Shown here one piece after another: positions 9,354-17,664 of a stretch of DNA of 64,000 nt. The notes beneath the pieces were generated by a model. That model did not search any database. It saw only the letters and a list, made by a program, of their open reading frames with translations, and was not told the DNA's origin. Within the stretch, counting starts at the first letter, position 1, and each line of letters opens with the position of its first letter. Origin of the DNA: Candidatus Binataceae bacterium (GTDB taxonomy: Bacteria; Desulfobacterota; Binatia; Binatales; Binataceae); NCBI GenBank assembly GCA_035308025.1, contig DATGHL010000022.1, positions 19,941 through 83,940 of the forward strand. The letters run 5' to 3'. The position numbers were made by a program, and so were the translations under genes.

Positions 9354-9512
9354 ATGTCTAAAATCGGCGAAGCCAAAAAGAAGATCATCTTCTTCTATTG
9401 CTACACGTATAAGGACTACGAACTGAAAACCAGTCCCCACTTCCGAAGCCAGAAAGCGCGGTTCGCACGACGGCGTAAGAAGGAGCGGGAAGCGGCACGA
9501 ACGACCACTTAG
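9354..9512 (+). CDS. Small basic passenger ORF (52 aa)
   Basis: A short frame (MSKIGEAKKKIIFFYCYTYK...) ending in a strongly basic tail (RRRKKEREAARTTT). It lies between the transposase and the membrane-protein passenger within the transposon. It has no recognisable domain. Its position 85 bp after the transposase and directly before the next passenger suggests co-transcription. Real expression is uncertain. Confidence 0.4.
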   Translation: MSKIGEAKKKIIFFYCYTYKDYELKTSPHFRSQKARFARRRKKEREAARTTT

Positions 9513-9516
9513 CAAC

Positions 9517-10390
9517 ATGATACGCCGACCAGGAATATGGTGGTTGCCATTTGCGGCAATCGTAGTTGCGTTCGTTTTTAGCATGTTCTCACCACGCCCA
9601 TACGAAGCATACAAATCCGATACCGATAGAAACCAAGAACAGGGCTCCAGCGGCGAAGTATCGATCCTCGCCCACGAGCCAAGTAGCTCCCCATCCGCCA
9701 CCGAAGCTAACGGCAACACCTACAATTACAACTATTATCCAGTCTCTGAGAGCCCGCCTATCTGGTTCCAAGTATTGTCCGCCCTCGCTTTGCTGGGATT
9801 CACCGGTGGATTGTGGCTCACTTCGCACCGGCAGTGGCGCGCGATCAACCGGCAGGCCGACGCTCTCGATAAGAGCTTGGTCACGAGTGAAAAGGCCGCC
9901 GAAGCAGCCCGCTTGGACTCTTCACATCAACCGGCCATACTTGATGGTGACAAAGATAACCCCGTTGGCCTTGATGCATCCGCTCTACCATATCCAAGAG
10001 CCAGTTTCCGTCGTGGAAATTACGCTGCGCAATTTGGGCAGTAGCCCAGCGGAGTTGCTCGAAATAGTAGGGGAAAGCGATAAATGCGATTGTCTGGCGG
10101 ATATTCGGGAACCACAATGGCGCGCGCTCCTTGGCAGCCCCAGAACGATTCGCAGGCCAATTGTCGGTGTGGGCGAAGACTATGAGCCTATTCGCGTGAT
10201 GGTCAATTGGACTAAAGACGATATGGATAGTGTCTTTGGTGGAGCTAGGCGCGTTGCCATTTATGGCATGGCCCGATATCGCAGCGGTTCTAAGAAACCC
10301 TATTACACTCGATTCTTCTACTGGTTCTCTCCCGTAAGCCTTCCCGAACTTCAGAGGGCTTATAGCGAAGAGTTGAACCAGCGCACATAG
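9517..10390 (+). pseudogene. Frameshifted passenger gene: membrane protein with coiled coil and beta-rich C-terminal domain
   Basis: The N-terminal half (from ATG 9517) has two transmembrane segments (near residues 6-26 and 85-102) and a coiled coil ('RQWRAINRQADALDKSLVTSEKAAEAAR'-like). The family's expected continuation ('RPYLMVTKI', then a C-terminal domain to 10390) lies in the +1 frame, so a frameshift sits near 9920-9945. The rebuilt protein is about 290 aa. This membrane-coil-domain layout is common among uncharacterised accessory proteins. I see no slippery sequence, so I call it disrupted. A sequencing error is the alternative. Confidence 0.6.
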
Positions 10391-10890
10391 CCCAATGCCA
10401 AAGCGCCGGCCTGTCCGAGCCAGAATAGCAGACCGGACCTTGTAGTGAAGTCCTTTAGACTTACCCAAAAAAGACGGTTTGCTGGATTCGGACCGGCACC
10501 GTTTGTTGGATTTGTGGTGAATGGCATTATTTGCACTGTGGATGGATTGACACTGTCATTCACAAGCAAAGTAAAGAGTTCCCAAGCGCCGGCGTCGGCA
10601 ATAGTCTGGTCTGTGTGGACCGGGCACGTTATATCATTGGGACCGCCAACGCCGCCCCCGCTTACCGCAGTTACATAGTTGCCGGTCAATGTCTTGAGGG
10701 CAAACTTCATCCCCGGGCCGATGGGTGGCGATCCCCCCTGCAAAACAAGTGTGAAGGTTTCCCAAGTGCTGGCAATAGTCCGGTTTGTGTTTAACGCCAC
10801 AGCATTGTTTGTGCCAAGACCGCCGCCGTTGACGGCGGTCACCAAGTTCTTCCCGTTCGAAGTCAATATGTGACCGAATAGTGTCTGCAT
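10360..10890 (-). CDS. Fascin-like beta-trefoil protein, 3' end replaced by the transposon
   Basis: I start at ATG 10890 (MQTLFGHIL), 8 nt after an AAGGAG ribosome-binding site. Two tandem repeats of the pattern 'NLVTAVNGGGLGTNN...RTIASTWETFTLV' and 'NYVTAVSGGGVGGPN...TIADAGAWELFTLL' are typical of fascin-like beta-trefoil domains, which bind carbohydrate, actin or other ligands. The native frame stops at about 10466; the last 35 or so codons are transposon sequence, including its inverted repeat. It has no signal peptide. Function is unknown. Confidence 0.7.
   Translation of the reverse strand: MQTLFGHILTSNGKNLVTAVNGGGLGTNNAVALNTNRTIASTWETFTLVLQGGSPPIGPGMKFALKTLTGNYVTAVSGGGVGGPNDITCPVHTDQTIADAGAWELFTLLVNDSVNPSTVQIMPFTTNPTNGAGPNPANRLFWVSLKDFTTRSGLLFWLGQAGALALGYVRWFNSSL
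10441..10465 (-). repeat. Right terminal inverted repeat of the IS1595 transposon
   Basis: Ends ...AAGTCCTTTAGACTTACC, the reverse complement of the left end with one mismatch. It is translated as the artificial tail of the fascin-like protein. Confidence 0.9.
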
Positions 10891-11000
10891 TAGAAACTCT
10901 CCTTGGAGCAGGATTTTTCCGCTCTCACTTGTAAGGCGTTCGTTTTGATGGAACAATTTATTCGATCACAACGAACAATTCAGATTAATACCTGACCCTA

Positions 11001-11309
11001 AACGTCGGACTATCTTCCGGCCGCGTCGTTCGCCGGTCGTCGAGCCGCGTCGTCGTCGATGCTGTCTTCGTGCCCAATGACCTACAGGTCGGGCAAACCG
11101 GCAAGGTCGTCGCGCGGGAGCTCTACGTGGCGGCCGGGATTTCCGGCGCGATCCAGCATCTCGCCGGCATGAAGGACTCCAAGACGATCGTCGCGATCAA
11201 CAAGGATGAGAAAGCGCCGATCTTCAGCGTCGCCGACTTCGGCCTGGTCGCCGATCTCTTCAAGGCGGTTCCGGAGATGACCGAAGAAGTCAAAAAGCTA
11301 AAGCACTGA
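11001..11309 (+). pseudogene. etfA: Remnant of electron-transfer flavoprotein alpha subunit (C-terminal part)
   Basis: From 11070 the translation [19 protein letters not shown]...[41 protein letters not shown] is the FAD-binding C-terminus of EtfA. Upstream, a corrupted 'SRVVVDAVF' resembles the preceding 'SRAAVDAGF' segment. The N-terminal two thirds and etfB are absent. It is a decayed fragment beside the transposon. Confidence 0.85.
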
Positions 11310-11454
11310 GCGAACACGGCCTTCCTCGCCCACCGCGCGACACTTGACTGTCTCAGTGGCCCAGTCTTACTGTTCAACTGTTGGACTTATGGATGCCGGC
11401 CGATGGACATTGTTACGGTAAATGAGGGTGCAGGGTGTCAACTGGCGGCGGGTT

Positions 11455-11478
11455 GCCGGCCTTTATCAAAAGGCCGGC
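11455..11478 (-). other. Perfect hairpin with a stop codon in its loop
   Basis: GCCGGCCTTT, a 4-nt loop, then AAAGGCCGGC form a 10-bp perfect stem. The loop contains the TGA stop of the minus-strand gene at 11466. There is no T-tract after it, so it is not a canonical terminator. Confidence 0.6.
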
Positions 11479-12554
11479 GCGGGAATGCATTTGGCGTAAT
11501 CCCCGGCGTTGTCGAGTTCCGCGTCGCACAGCGCCTTCGACGGATATCCGTCGCGCGCCCACCATTTTTGATCTGGCGCGTGGATATTCCCGGGTGGCGG
11601 CCGCACCAGCCACCAGGGCATCTGTAGCCGCTGCTCATCCTCGATGTAGTCTAAGGTCAAGGCCGGCGTTGGCCGACCGTTTCGCGCGATCAACTGTAGA
11701 TCTTCTTGCGCCGAGACCACTACCCGCGGATCGCTATCATTCGCCAGTGTATGCAGGTAGCCGATGGCTTCCGGGGTACCGATATCCGCCAGGACGCCGG
11801 CCGCGAACGCACGCTTGTAGAACTCACGGCTGTCGGCCCATTTGATGGCGTCGGCTATTCCGGTATCCGGCGGAGCCCCGAGGAAACGCTGAATTTTCTG
11901 AATGTCGGCTCGCTCGCAGATAGGATCGAATAGTGGATTATTCCGATAGCCCTCCTGTTCGACTTGCTGCAGCGACTTGATCTGCCGCTCGTAGAACGGT
12001 CTGAACTTTGGCTGGCCGCTGAGGTTCGTGTAGTTACTGCCATCCCAATCGTAGATTACCGGCCAGCTCGAACTGCAAAACGCGCCTTGATAATCAGTCA
12101 ACTGATCGTCGAAGACCAGGTAAAGCTGACCGTCGCCCGCGACGTTTTGAATAACGTCGTCGAGCTCGTCCGCGTCGCTGCCGCTAGAAGGGCTCTGGCG
12201 CGCTTCGAACCCTGACAGCTTGCGGTCGACGATGTACGCGGTCCCACATCCACCGCGGGCGCCACCATTGAGCGTTACAATCAGGGTAAGATTGCCACTG
12301 TGGCGCAGGTCAGCGAAGCGAAATTCGCAGACGTCCGAATCGCCTCCGCGGTCATCGCCGTTCACTTTCACCATAAAGGAGCGAATCGCAGTTGTCGCCG
12401 GCGGATGGTTGGCCAAATTGGGCGACGCGCTTGCTGCCCAGTTGTAGGATGAGAGGGGAGCAGGCGGCAGGTCTTGCGCCCGCGGCGCCGTGCAGAAGAA
12501 TAAAACCAATAGAGTGGATATGATCAGTTTTGACCGAACTTCTCGCAGGCTCAC
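11466..12554 (-). CDS. Secreted protein of unknown function with HEAT-like helices
   Basis: A 362-aa protein with a signal peptide ending at about residue 26 (CTAPRAQD). The mature part has a Cys-containing beta-rich domain ('VCEFRFADLRHSGNLTLIVTLNGG'-like) and a C-terminal region with an alpha-helical repeat ('AAGVLADIGTPEAIGYLHTLANDSDPRVV') resembling one HEAT repeat. I do not recognise the family. It lies 70 bp downstream of the selenoprotein on the same strand and may be co-transcribed with it. Confidence 0.6.
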   Translation of the reverse strand: MSLREVRSKLIISTLLVLFFCTAPRAQDLPPAPLSSYNWAASASPNLANHPPATTAIRSFMVKVNGDDRGGDSDVCEFRFADLRHSGNLTLIVTLNGGARGGCGTAYIVDRKLSGFEARQSPSSGSDADELDDVIQNVAGDGQLYLVFDDQLTDYQGAFCSSSWPVIYDWDGSNYTNLSGQPKFRPFYERQIKSLQQVEQEGYRNNPLFDPICERADIQKIQRFLGAPPDTGIADAIKWADSREFYKRAFAAGVLADIGTPEAIGYLHTLANDSDPRVVVSAQEDLQLIARNGRPTPALTLDYIEDEQRLQMPWWLVRPPPGNIHAPDQKWWARDGYPSKALCDAELDNAGDYAKCIPAPAF

Positions 12555-12624
12555 AATCTGCGCGCGAATTGCTTCTGATCAAGCGATGGAGACTGATCCA
12601 GCGCGTCGCCGCGCTTCTCAGCGG

Positions 12625-13869
12625 CTAAGCCTTCGGCGCGGCGGGCGCCAACGGCGCGATTTTCAGGGGAATCTCGAAGGTCACCGACTGCGGAATCTTG
12701 CACTCATTGTCGTTGCACTCCTGAAATTCGAGGGTGCCGGCCAGTTTATAATCACCCGGCTTAAGCTGCTGCTTCAGTAGTATATTTCCGACCGCAGTAA
12801 ACTTGCCCTCATAGACCGGAAAGGTCTGCCCCAAGGCCTCGAACTTGCGCATCATTGGGGGCGGAAATTTGAGCGACTGATTCTGCACCAGGTCGCCGCC
12901 AAAGGTCACTTTGGTCACAGTATATTCAGGCGGCAGCGGCGCGCCGTAGATATGCCATCCGGGTCCGACGTCGAAAGCTGCGCTGACGCCGAGTTGATGT
13001 CCGCTGTAGCTCTTGGCGTCCGAGACTGTGACTTTCGCGGTGACATCCTCTGCATGGAGCGTGACTGAGTTACTGCCGACGCCGAAGTCCGTGAGTAGAA
13101 TCTCCGATGCGGTCGGACGCTCCTGATAGTCAGGTAGAAAGAGCTTGTCTTTCACTGTGCCGTCGGGCGCGATCAGATACTGACCCGGAAACGGGATGCC
13201 GTAAAAGCGTGTGACGTCCGGCGGCACGTTGATGTTGAGAATGCCGAATTTGCGGATTACCGTGCTGCCCTTGTCGGAGAGCATCGGATAGCTGATCTGG
13301 TAGGCGCTGGTGAAGCGGCTCAGCACGTCTTGCGAGTCGTAGGTGATCGACGCGACGTTGATCCCGTTACGCTTGAGGGCCGCCGATGATTCCTGCAGCT
13401 CGACGAGCTGCGAGCGGCAGTAGGGTCACCAATCGGCGCTGCGCAAAAAAACCAGCAGAAGCCCTTTCGGACCCATCAGGTCGTGCATCGACCGCGCCGC
13501 GCCATGCTGATCGGGTAGGCTGAAATCGGGAACCCTGTCGCCGATTTTCGGTCCGGTCTTGAGACCGTCATTCTGCGCGGCGACGAACGTGCTCCAGAGC
13601 CTGGGCTCGGGCTTTTGTCCGGCGCTCATCTGCTTGAGGACTTCGCGAAAGGCGTTCGACTTGGTGTCGGTATCCATCGTCGCGGTTTGGTCGCCCGAAG
13701 ATGCTGTACTCATTGAAGCGCTCCCGGTTTGATCCGTCTGCGCGGCAAACGATTGCGGGTTGCCGAAGGTTGACGCTGCTAAAAATGCAGCCAGACCGAC
13801 GCCGGCCAGCAGCCGCTTGCGTGGGCCCAACCCTTTTCCCACCAGCCCCTGTTTCGACTCTCTCAGCAT
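12625..13869 (-). CDS. Selenoprotein: Sec-containing redoxin fused to a DsbD-alpha-like domain
   Basis: A normal gene caller splits this at an in-frame TGA (13426-13428). Both halves are in the same frame and join as SADW-U-PYCRSQL, where a peroxiredoxin/thioredoxin-fold protein would have Cys. The full protein is 414 aa: N-terminal membrane anchor or signal (about 18-40), AhpC/TSA-type redoxin (about 105-260) with Sec148-x2-Cys151, and a C-terminal domain like the DsbD N-terminal (alpha) domain ('GWHIYGAPLPPEYTVTKVTF') with Cys385 and Cys390. I infer a periplasmic thiol-disulfide relay. selB and selD at 46-49 kb support decoding. A hairpin 14 nt after the UGA resembles a bacterial SECIS. Confidence 0.82.
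13395..13411 (-). promoter_or_regulatory. Candidate bacterial SECIS hairpin of the redoxin selenoprotein
   Basis: On the coding strand GCAGCTC-GTC-GAGCTGC forms a 7-bp perfect stem with a GUC triloop. The loop G is 22 nt after the UGA, close to the spacing of known bacterial SECIS elements, whose apical loop needs a G for SelB binding. Confidence 0.6.
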
Positions 13870-13996
13870 CCGATTTTTATGGCATCAATCGCGCTGCCCT
13901 CGCAATCACCAAGCGCCGCGTCAATGCGGTTTTCCTTTTGAGCATCGCGGACGTGGAGTAAGAAGAGATTTGGCGTTCATTGCAGTTGGAGTAAAC

Positions 13997-14335
13997 ATGG
14001 ACGATCTGCATTGGCGTTCCGCGTTCGAGCTAGCTGCGATGATCCGGCGGCGCGAGCTCAAGCCGAGCGAATTGATGACGGCGACGATCGCGCGCATCGA
14101 GCAGCTCAATCCGCGTCTCAACGCCTTCTGTGCGACCCGTTTCGACGAGGCGCTGGCCGAGGCGCGGAGGCTGGACGAGCGCCGCGGGCGCGGCGACGCG
14201 GACCACTCGCCGGCCGGCCTGCCGCTGGCGCGTCTACCGCTCGGCGCGGAGCGCCATCGGGATGATCTGGTGCCACAGGCGACCCATGCCTTCGAGCTCG
14301 CGCGCCCGTGGAATGATCACTGGCCGAAGCTTTAG
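13997..14335 (+). pseudogene. Internally deleted amidase (AS family)
   Basis: The first about 70 codons (MDDLHWRSAFELAAMIRRRELK..., IEQLNPRLNAFCATRFDEAL) match the N-terminus of GatA/amidase-signature proteins. The last about 35 codons ('LPLGAERHRDDLVPQATHAFELARPW..HWPKL') match the extreme C-terminus. The whole catalytic core, including the Ser-Ser-Lys triad, is missing: about 110 aa remain of the usual 450-500. The deletion joint is at about 14215-14235. Non-functional as an amidase. Confidence 0.8.
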
Positions 14336-14358
14336 CTACTGACGCGCTGCCATTGTGC

Positions 14359-14817
14359 TCAGTGCGTGGCGGCGACGCGCGCGGGCGTCTCACCCGGCGC
14401 CAACTTGCCGATTCGGACCAACTCCTCGCGTAGGCTCGCGCGGGAAAGCGGTTTGCACAGCACCGCCGCCGCCCCCATCTGGTAACTCTGCGCGATGTCG
14501 TGATCGTAGAGCGAACTGGTTATCACGAAGGCCGGCACCCCGGCACAGGCCTCGTTCGAGCGCGTTGCGGCCAGCACGGCGAAGCCGCCGTTTTTCGGCA
14601 GGCGCAAATCCACCAGAATCAGATCGGGGCGGTCGTGCTCGGTAAATTGCGCGATCAGGCCGACCGCCTCGTCGGCGGTTTCCGCGACGATCACCTCGCT
14701 GGCCTCGCCGAGCAACTGCTTGATAACGGTAAGCGCGATGAATGAATGCTCGGAGTTGTCTTCGACCAGGAATATCCGAACCCCAAGTTCAGGCATGAAG
14801 CGGTCTTCGTTATTCAT
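14359..14817 (-). CDS. Single-domain response regulator (Rcp1-like receiver)
   Basis: A 152-aa receiver domain with no output domain. The acidic pair Glu19-Asp20 (FLVEDN), phospho-acceptor Asp70 (LILVDLRLPKNGGF), Thr100 (FVITSS) and Lys122 (LCKPLS) are all present. The 'LRLPKNGGF' form is typical of Rcp1-type regulators that pair with phytochrome-like or hybrid kinases. No kinase is adjacent, so the partner is unknown. Confidence 0.88.
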   Translation of the reverse strand: MNNEDRFMPELGVRIFLVEDNSEHSFIALTVIKQLLGEASEVIVAETADEAVGLIAQFTEHDRPDLILVDLRLPKNGGFAVLAATRSNEACAGVPAFVITSSLYDHDIAQSYQMGAAAVLCKPLSRASLREELVRIGKLAPGETPARVAATH

Positions 14818-15211
14818 TTGTCTCCGGTGAAGCTTCGTTCACGAGTTCCCGCGAAACTGCACTATCCATTTGTGATCGTGAAACCCTCGCCACTGAGCTC
14901 TTACTCAACAGCCGTGCCAAGAGGTTCGAATAGTTGCGGCTCGGGCGGCGCAGTCGGCATCCAGCGAACCCGAGCGTCGTAGTTCTGCCAATTTATGGAA
15001 AATCGAGCGAGTAAAGCTCACTAAAGCCTAGAATCAGACAAATTGGAAATATTGTAAAGCTTGGCGCGGAGGCGATTTCCCCGTGGCCTTTGCGACGGCG
15101 GGACAGGATACGATACAGAGCTCAAGCGCGATCGTTTCATTTTCGATACGCTCATTGCAGTCCAGATACGGGCGGCGGCCATTTTCGGACTATGCGAGGT
15201 GATCACACAGG
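14818..15211. other. Intergenic region between divergent genes
   Basis: About 390 bp separate the response regulator and the zinc-ribbon gene, which diverge. It must hold both promoters, but I see no clear pair of -10/-35 boxes. AATATTGTAAAGCT at 15046 recurs upstream of the transposase at about 37494. A GAGGTGAT ribosome-binding site precedes the 15212 start. Confidence 0.45.
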
Positions 15212-15673
15212 ATGACTTTGGAGTCTGAGGATAAGGTTGCTCACCCCGAGGCTTCGGCGACGGTTCCGGAAGCGGCAATCGAAACCACTGCACCGCCGAG
15301 CCCATCGCACGACGAGTTCGATCCGGTGCGCTGGGAATTACCGGTCATTTGCAAGGATTGCGGGCGGGATTTCATCGTGCCCTATCGGCACTTCAAGGCG
15401 GGCGTGGTGTTCCACTGTCCGCATTGCCACGGCTCGTTCGTGCCGCTGCTTAAGATGTATCACGCGGTCCGCGAGGTGTTCGAAACCTTCTACGCGCGGC
15501 GGCGGCTTGCGCGGGACGAATTCGCGCGGTCGGGGGGCGATCAGACGCGTTTCGAGCGCAAGCAGGCGAACGAGCTCGAGGATTTCCGCAAGGCGCTGGC
15601 CAAGCTAGCGCACGCGATGCGTCCGGCGGGCAAAATGGTGAAACCCAAAGGTTTCGGCGCCATGTTTACTTAG
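15212..15673 (+). CDS. Zinc-ribbon protein of unknown function
   Basis: A 153-aa soluble protein with an acidic, low-complexity N-terminus (1-40), then a zinc ribbon with two CxxC knuckles (ICKDCGRDF and FHCPHCHGSF) and a long charged helix ('FYARRRLARDEFARSGGDQTRFERKQANELEDFRKAL'-like). The layout suggests a small nucleic-acid or protein-binding factor. I do not recognise a named family. Confidence 0.65.
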   Translation: MTLESEDKVAHPEASATVPEAAIETTAPPSPSHDEFDPVRWELPVICKDCGRDFIVPYRHFKAGVVFHCPHCHGSFVPLLKMYHAVREVFETFYARRRLARDEFARSGGDQTRFERKQANELEDFRKALAKLAHAMRPAGKMVKPKGFGAMFT

Positions 15674-15688
15674 CTGCCGCTTGAATTA

Positions 15689-16966
15689 TCACCTGGCCGC
15701 AACTTGGTAGCCATGATCGGCGAGCCGTTGACCGACGTCGCGGAGATGGTCGGGGCCGCGCGTCTCGAGTTCGAGGACGACGCGCGCCCCGCCGATCGCG
15801 ATATCAGAATGGTCGCGATCGTGCTCGACAGCCCGCACGTTGGCGCCGCTCTCGCCGATCAGCGCCAGCAGCTTCTGCAGCTCGCCCGGGCGATCGTGCA
15901 GATCGATCTGGAGCCATGCGCGGCGGCCCGCCTTGACGAGGCCGTAGCCGATGATGCGATCGAGCAGATTAATGTCGATATTGCCGCCGCTCAGGACGAT
16001 GACGACGCACTTGCCGCGTAATTCGCGCCCGAGCTTGAGCGCGCCCGCCAGCGCCGCGGCGCCGGCGCCCTCGGTGAGGAGCTTGAGCCTTTCGAGCAGA
16101 AGCAGCACGGCTTCGCCGATCTCAAAATCATCGACCGCGACGACCTGCGCAACGCGTTCGCGAATGAGTGCGAAGGGCAGTTTGCCGATCCGGCCGGTCG
16201 CGAGACCGTCGGCGATGGTATCGACCTGCCGCCCGATCGACGCGGCCGCGCCTGCAGCGAGACTCGCGCTGAGCTGCGGCGACCCCGAAGCCTCGACTCC
16301 GATCACCTCGGTTTGCGGAGCGCGCACGGCGAGCGCGGCGACGATTCCCGCGATCAGGCCGCCGCCGCCGACGGGCACCATCACGACGTCGGGAGTTACC
16401 TCGTCAGCGATCTCAAGACCGATCGTGCCCTGACCTGCGATCACCTCGGCGTCGTCGTACGCATCGATAAAGGTTGCACCGGTGCTCGCGCGGAGCGCTG
16501 CGGCCGCCTCGCGCGCCGCCTGATAGTCGGCGCCGGCCAGCATGACTTGTTGGCCGTATCCGCGGGTCGCGTCGATCTTCGCGATCGCCGCGCTCTGGGG
16601 CATCACGATCGTGGCGCGCGCGCCGGCGCGGGTCGCCGCATAGGCGATCGCCTGACCGTGGTTGCCTGCCGACGCTGTAATCAGCCCGCGCGCAGTATCC
16701 TGAGGGTCGAGTGTGACGATCCGGTTATAAGCGCCGCGGATTTTGAACGAGCCGGTTTTCTGCAGGTTCTCCGGCTTGAGATAGACCTTGGCGTCGAGCA
16801 GGCGGTCGAACGTCGCGCTGCGCGCCAGTGGCGTTGGCGTGAGAATTCCCCGCAGCCGCTCCCGCGCCCGTTCGATCGCGGCGAAATTAAACTCCGCAGC
16901 GCCCGCCGATTTCGCGGCGATCTCCGGTTCCTTCTCTGGGTCTTGGCCGGTGCCGGGGGCTGTCAC
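15689..16966 (-). CDS. ilvA: Threonine ammonia-lyase with C-terminal ACT domain
   Basis: A 425-aa PLP enzyme of the threonine/serine dehydratase family. The PLP lysine is Lys75 in 'KTGSFKIRGAYNR', the Asn loop is 'SAGNHGQAIAYAA' and the phosphate loop is 'VPVGGGGLIAG'. A single C-terminal ACT domain (from about residue 345, 'WLQIDLHDRPGELQKLLALIGESGANV') indicates allosteric control. It deaminates threonine to 2-oxobutanoate for isoleucine synthesis or catabolism. It is the last of three tightly packed genes (gap 9 bp). Confidence 0.9.
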   Translation of the reverse strand: MTAPGTGQDPEKEPEIAAKSAGAAEFNFAAIERARERLRGILTPTPLARSATFDRLLDAKVYLKPENLQKTGSFKIRGAYNRIVTLDPQDTARGLITASAGNHGQAIAYAATRAGARATIVMPQSAAIAKIDATRGYGQQVMLAGADYQAAREAAAALRASTGATFIDAYDDAEVIAGQGTIGLEIADEVTPDVVMVPVGGGGLIAGIVAALAVRAPQTEVIGVEASGSPQLSASLAAGAAASIGRQVDTIADGLATGRIGKLPFALIRERVAQVVAVDDFEIGEAVLLLLERLKLLTEGAGAAALAGALKLGRELRGKCVVIVLSGGNIDINLLDRIIGYGLVKAGRRAWLQIDLHDRPGELQKLLALIGESGANVRAVEHDRDHSDIAIGGARVVLELETRGPDHLRDVGQRLADHGYQVAAR

Positions 16967-16975
16967 TTAACGTCG

Positions 16976-17329
16976 CTAGCTATGCTGACGATGCGCGGTG
17001 AACTGGCGCGGCGTGACGGCGCCGAAGCCGCCGCCGGCGAAATCGACCTGGCGGCAGGCGCCGCTCGCGTAATCGAGGTCCAGCAGCAGGTAGCGAATTG
17101 GCCGCTTTTTCAGCGCGGCGATCAACCCGGCGATGCTCGCACGATCGTCCAGGGCGATCGCCGCGACCTCGGCCACTTCGAGACGGCTCGCGGCGAGAAA
17201 ACGGCGGGCGGCTTCCTCGCTGGAAAAGGCGAGCGCGCCGGCCCACGATTGATCCTTTTCCTGAAACGCGATGATCGCCCCTTGGGCGTCCACCAGGAAA
17301 TTCAGCTCCGCGCAATCGAGCGCGTTCAC
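16976..17329 (-). CDS. Uncharacterised 117-aa protein in the ilvA operon
   Basis: Starts at GTG 17329, overlapping the upstream stop (GTGA), and ends 9 bp before ilvA. The sequence looks like a small alpha/beta protein ('ELNFLVDAQGAIIAF' strands, 'SEEAARRFLAASRLE' helix, 'PIRYLLLDLDY'). It has no signal peptide. No family recognised. Tight coupling suggests a function linked to the 17326 gene. Confidence 0.6.
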   Translation of the reverse strand: MNALDCAELNFLVDAQGAIIAFQEKDQSWAGALAFSSEEAARRFLAASRLEVAEVAAIALDDRASIAGLIAALKKRPIRYLLLDLDYASGACRQVDFAGGGFGAVTPRQFTAHRQHS

Positions 17330-17664
17330 GCCGCTTCGACCTTCAGCTCGCCGCGGCGAATCGCGGCGGCGCGCTCGCGCACAAGGGCCGGATAGGTGTA
17401 GTAATGCTCGCCGCTCAGATGCAGGAAAGAATCCGCGTCAACGTCTTCGAGTTCGAGCGCCTCGATTTGGCTTTCGGCGGCAGCGCGGCTGGGTGCGCGC
17501 AAGATGAGTTCGTAGAGCGTCCGTCCCTGCGCCGACTGGAAGTCTTCGCGCGGCGGCAGCGCCGCGGAGTCGAGCCTGCCAGCGTGATAGTTGTCGAGGA
17601 TGAAGCGCAGCGCCTTGAGCTCATGGCGCAGGAGGTCGATGGCTTTCAGCGGGCGGTGATTCAT
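17326..17664 (-). CDS. Uncharacterised small helical protein, first gene of the ilvA operon
   Basis: I start at ATG 17664 (MNHRPLKAIDLLRHELKALRF), which has a GAGGG ribosome-binding site 5 nt upstream; a longer frame to 17718 is less likely. The 112-aa product is largely helical. The segment 'RTLYELILRAPSRAAAESQIEALE' is faintly like helicase-loading or DnaB N-terminal helices, but this is too weak to name. Overlaps the next gene by 4 nt. Confidence 0.6.
   Translation of the reverse strand: MNHRPLKAIDLLRHELKALRFILDNYHAGRLDSAALPPREDFQSAQGRTLYELILRAPSRAAAESQIEALELEDVDADSFLHLSGEHYYTYPALVRERAAAIRRGELKVEAA

Larger units (their letters stand above)
8345..10465 (+). mobile_element. IS1595-family transposon with passenger genes
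   Basis: The element is bounded by 25-bp terminal inverted repeats (8345-8369 and 10441-10465) that differ at one position. It carries the transposase, a 52-aa basic ORF and a frameshifted membrane/coiled-coil gene. At 2.1 kb it is larger than a simple IS of this family, and IS1595 relatives are known to pick up passengers. The eight bases outside each end (TTTAAAAC and CAAAAAAG) are both A/T-rich but are not a direct repeat, so the target duplication is absent or decayed. It has inserted in a fascin-like gene. Confidence 0.85.

Noticed and set aside
9900..9960. Programmed frameshift in the IS1595 passenger gene
   Set aside because: There is no slippery heptamer or clear downstream structure.
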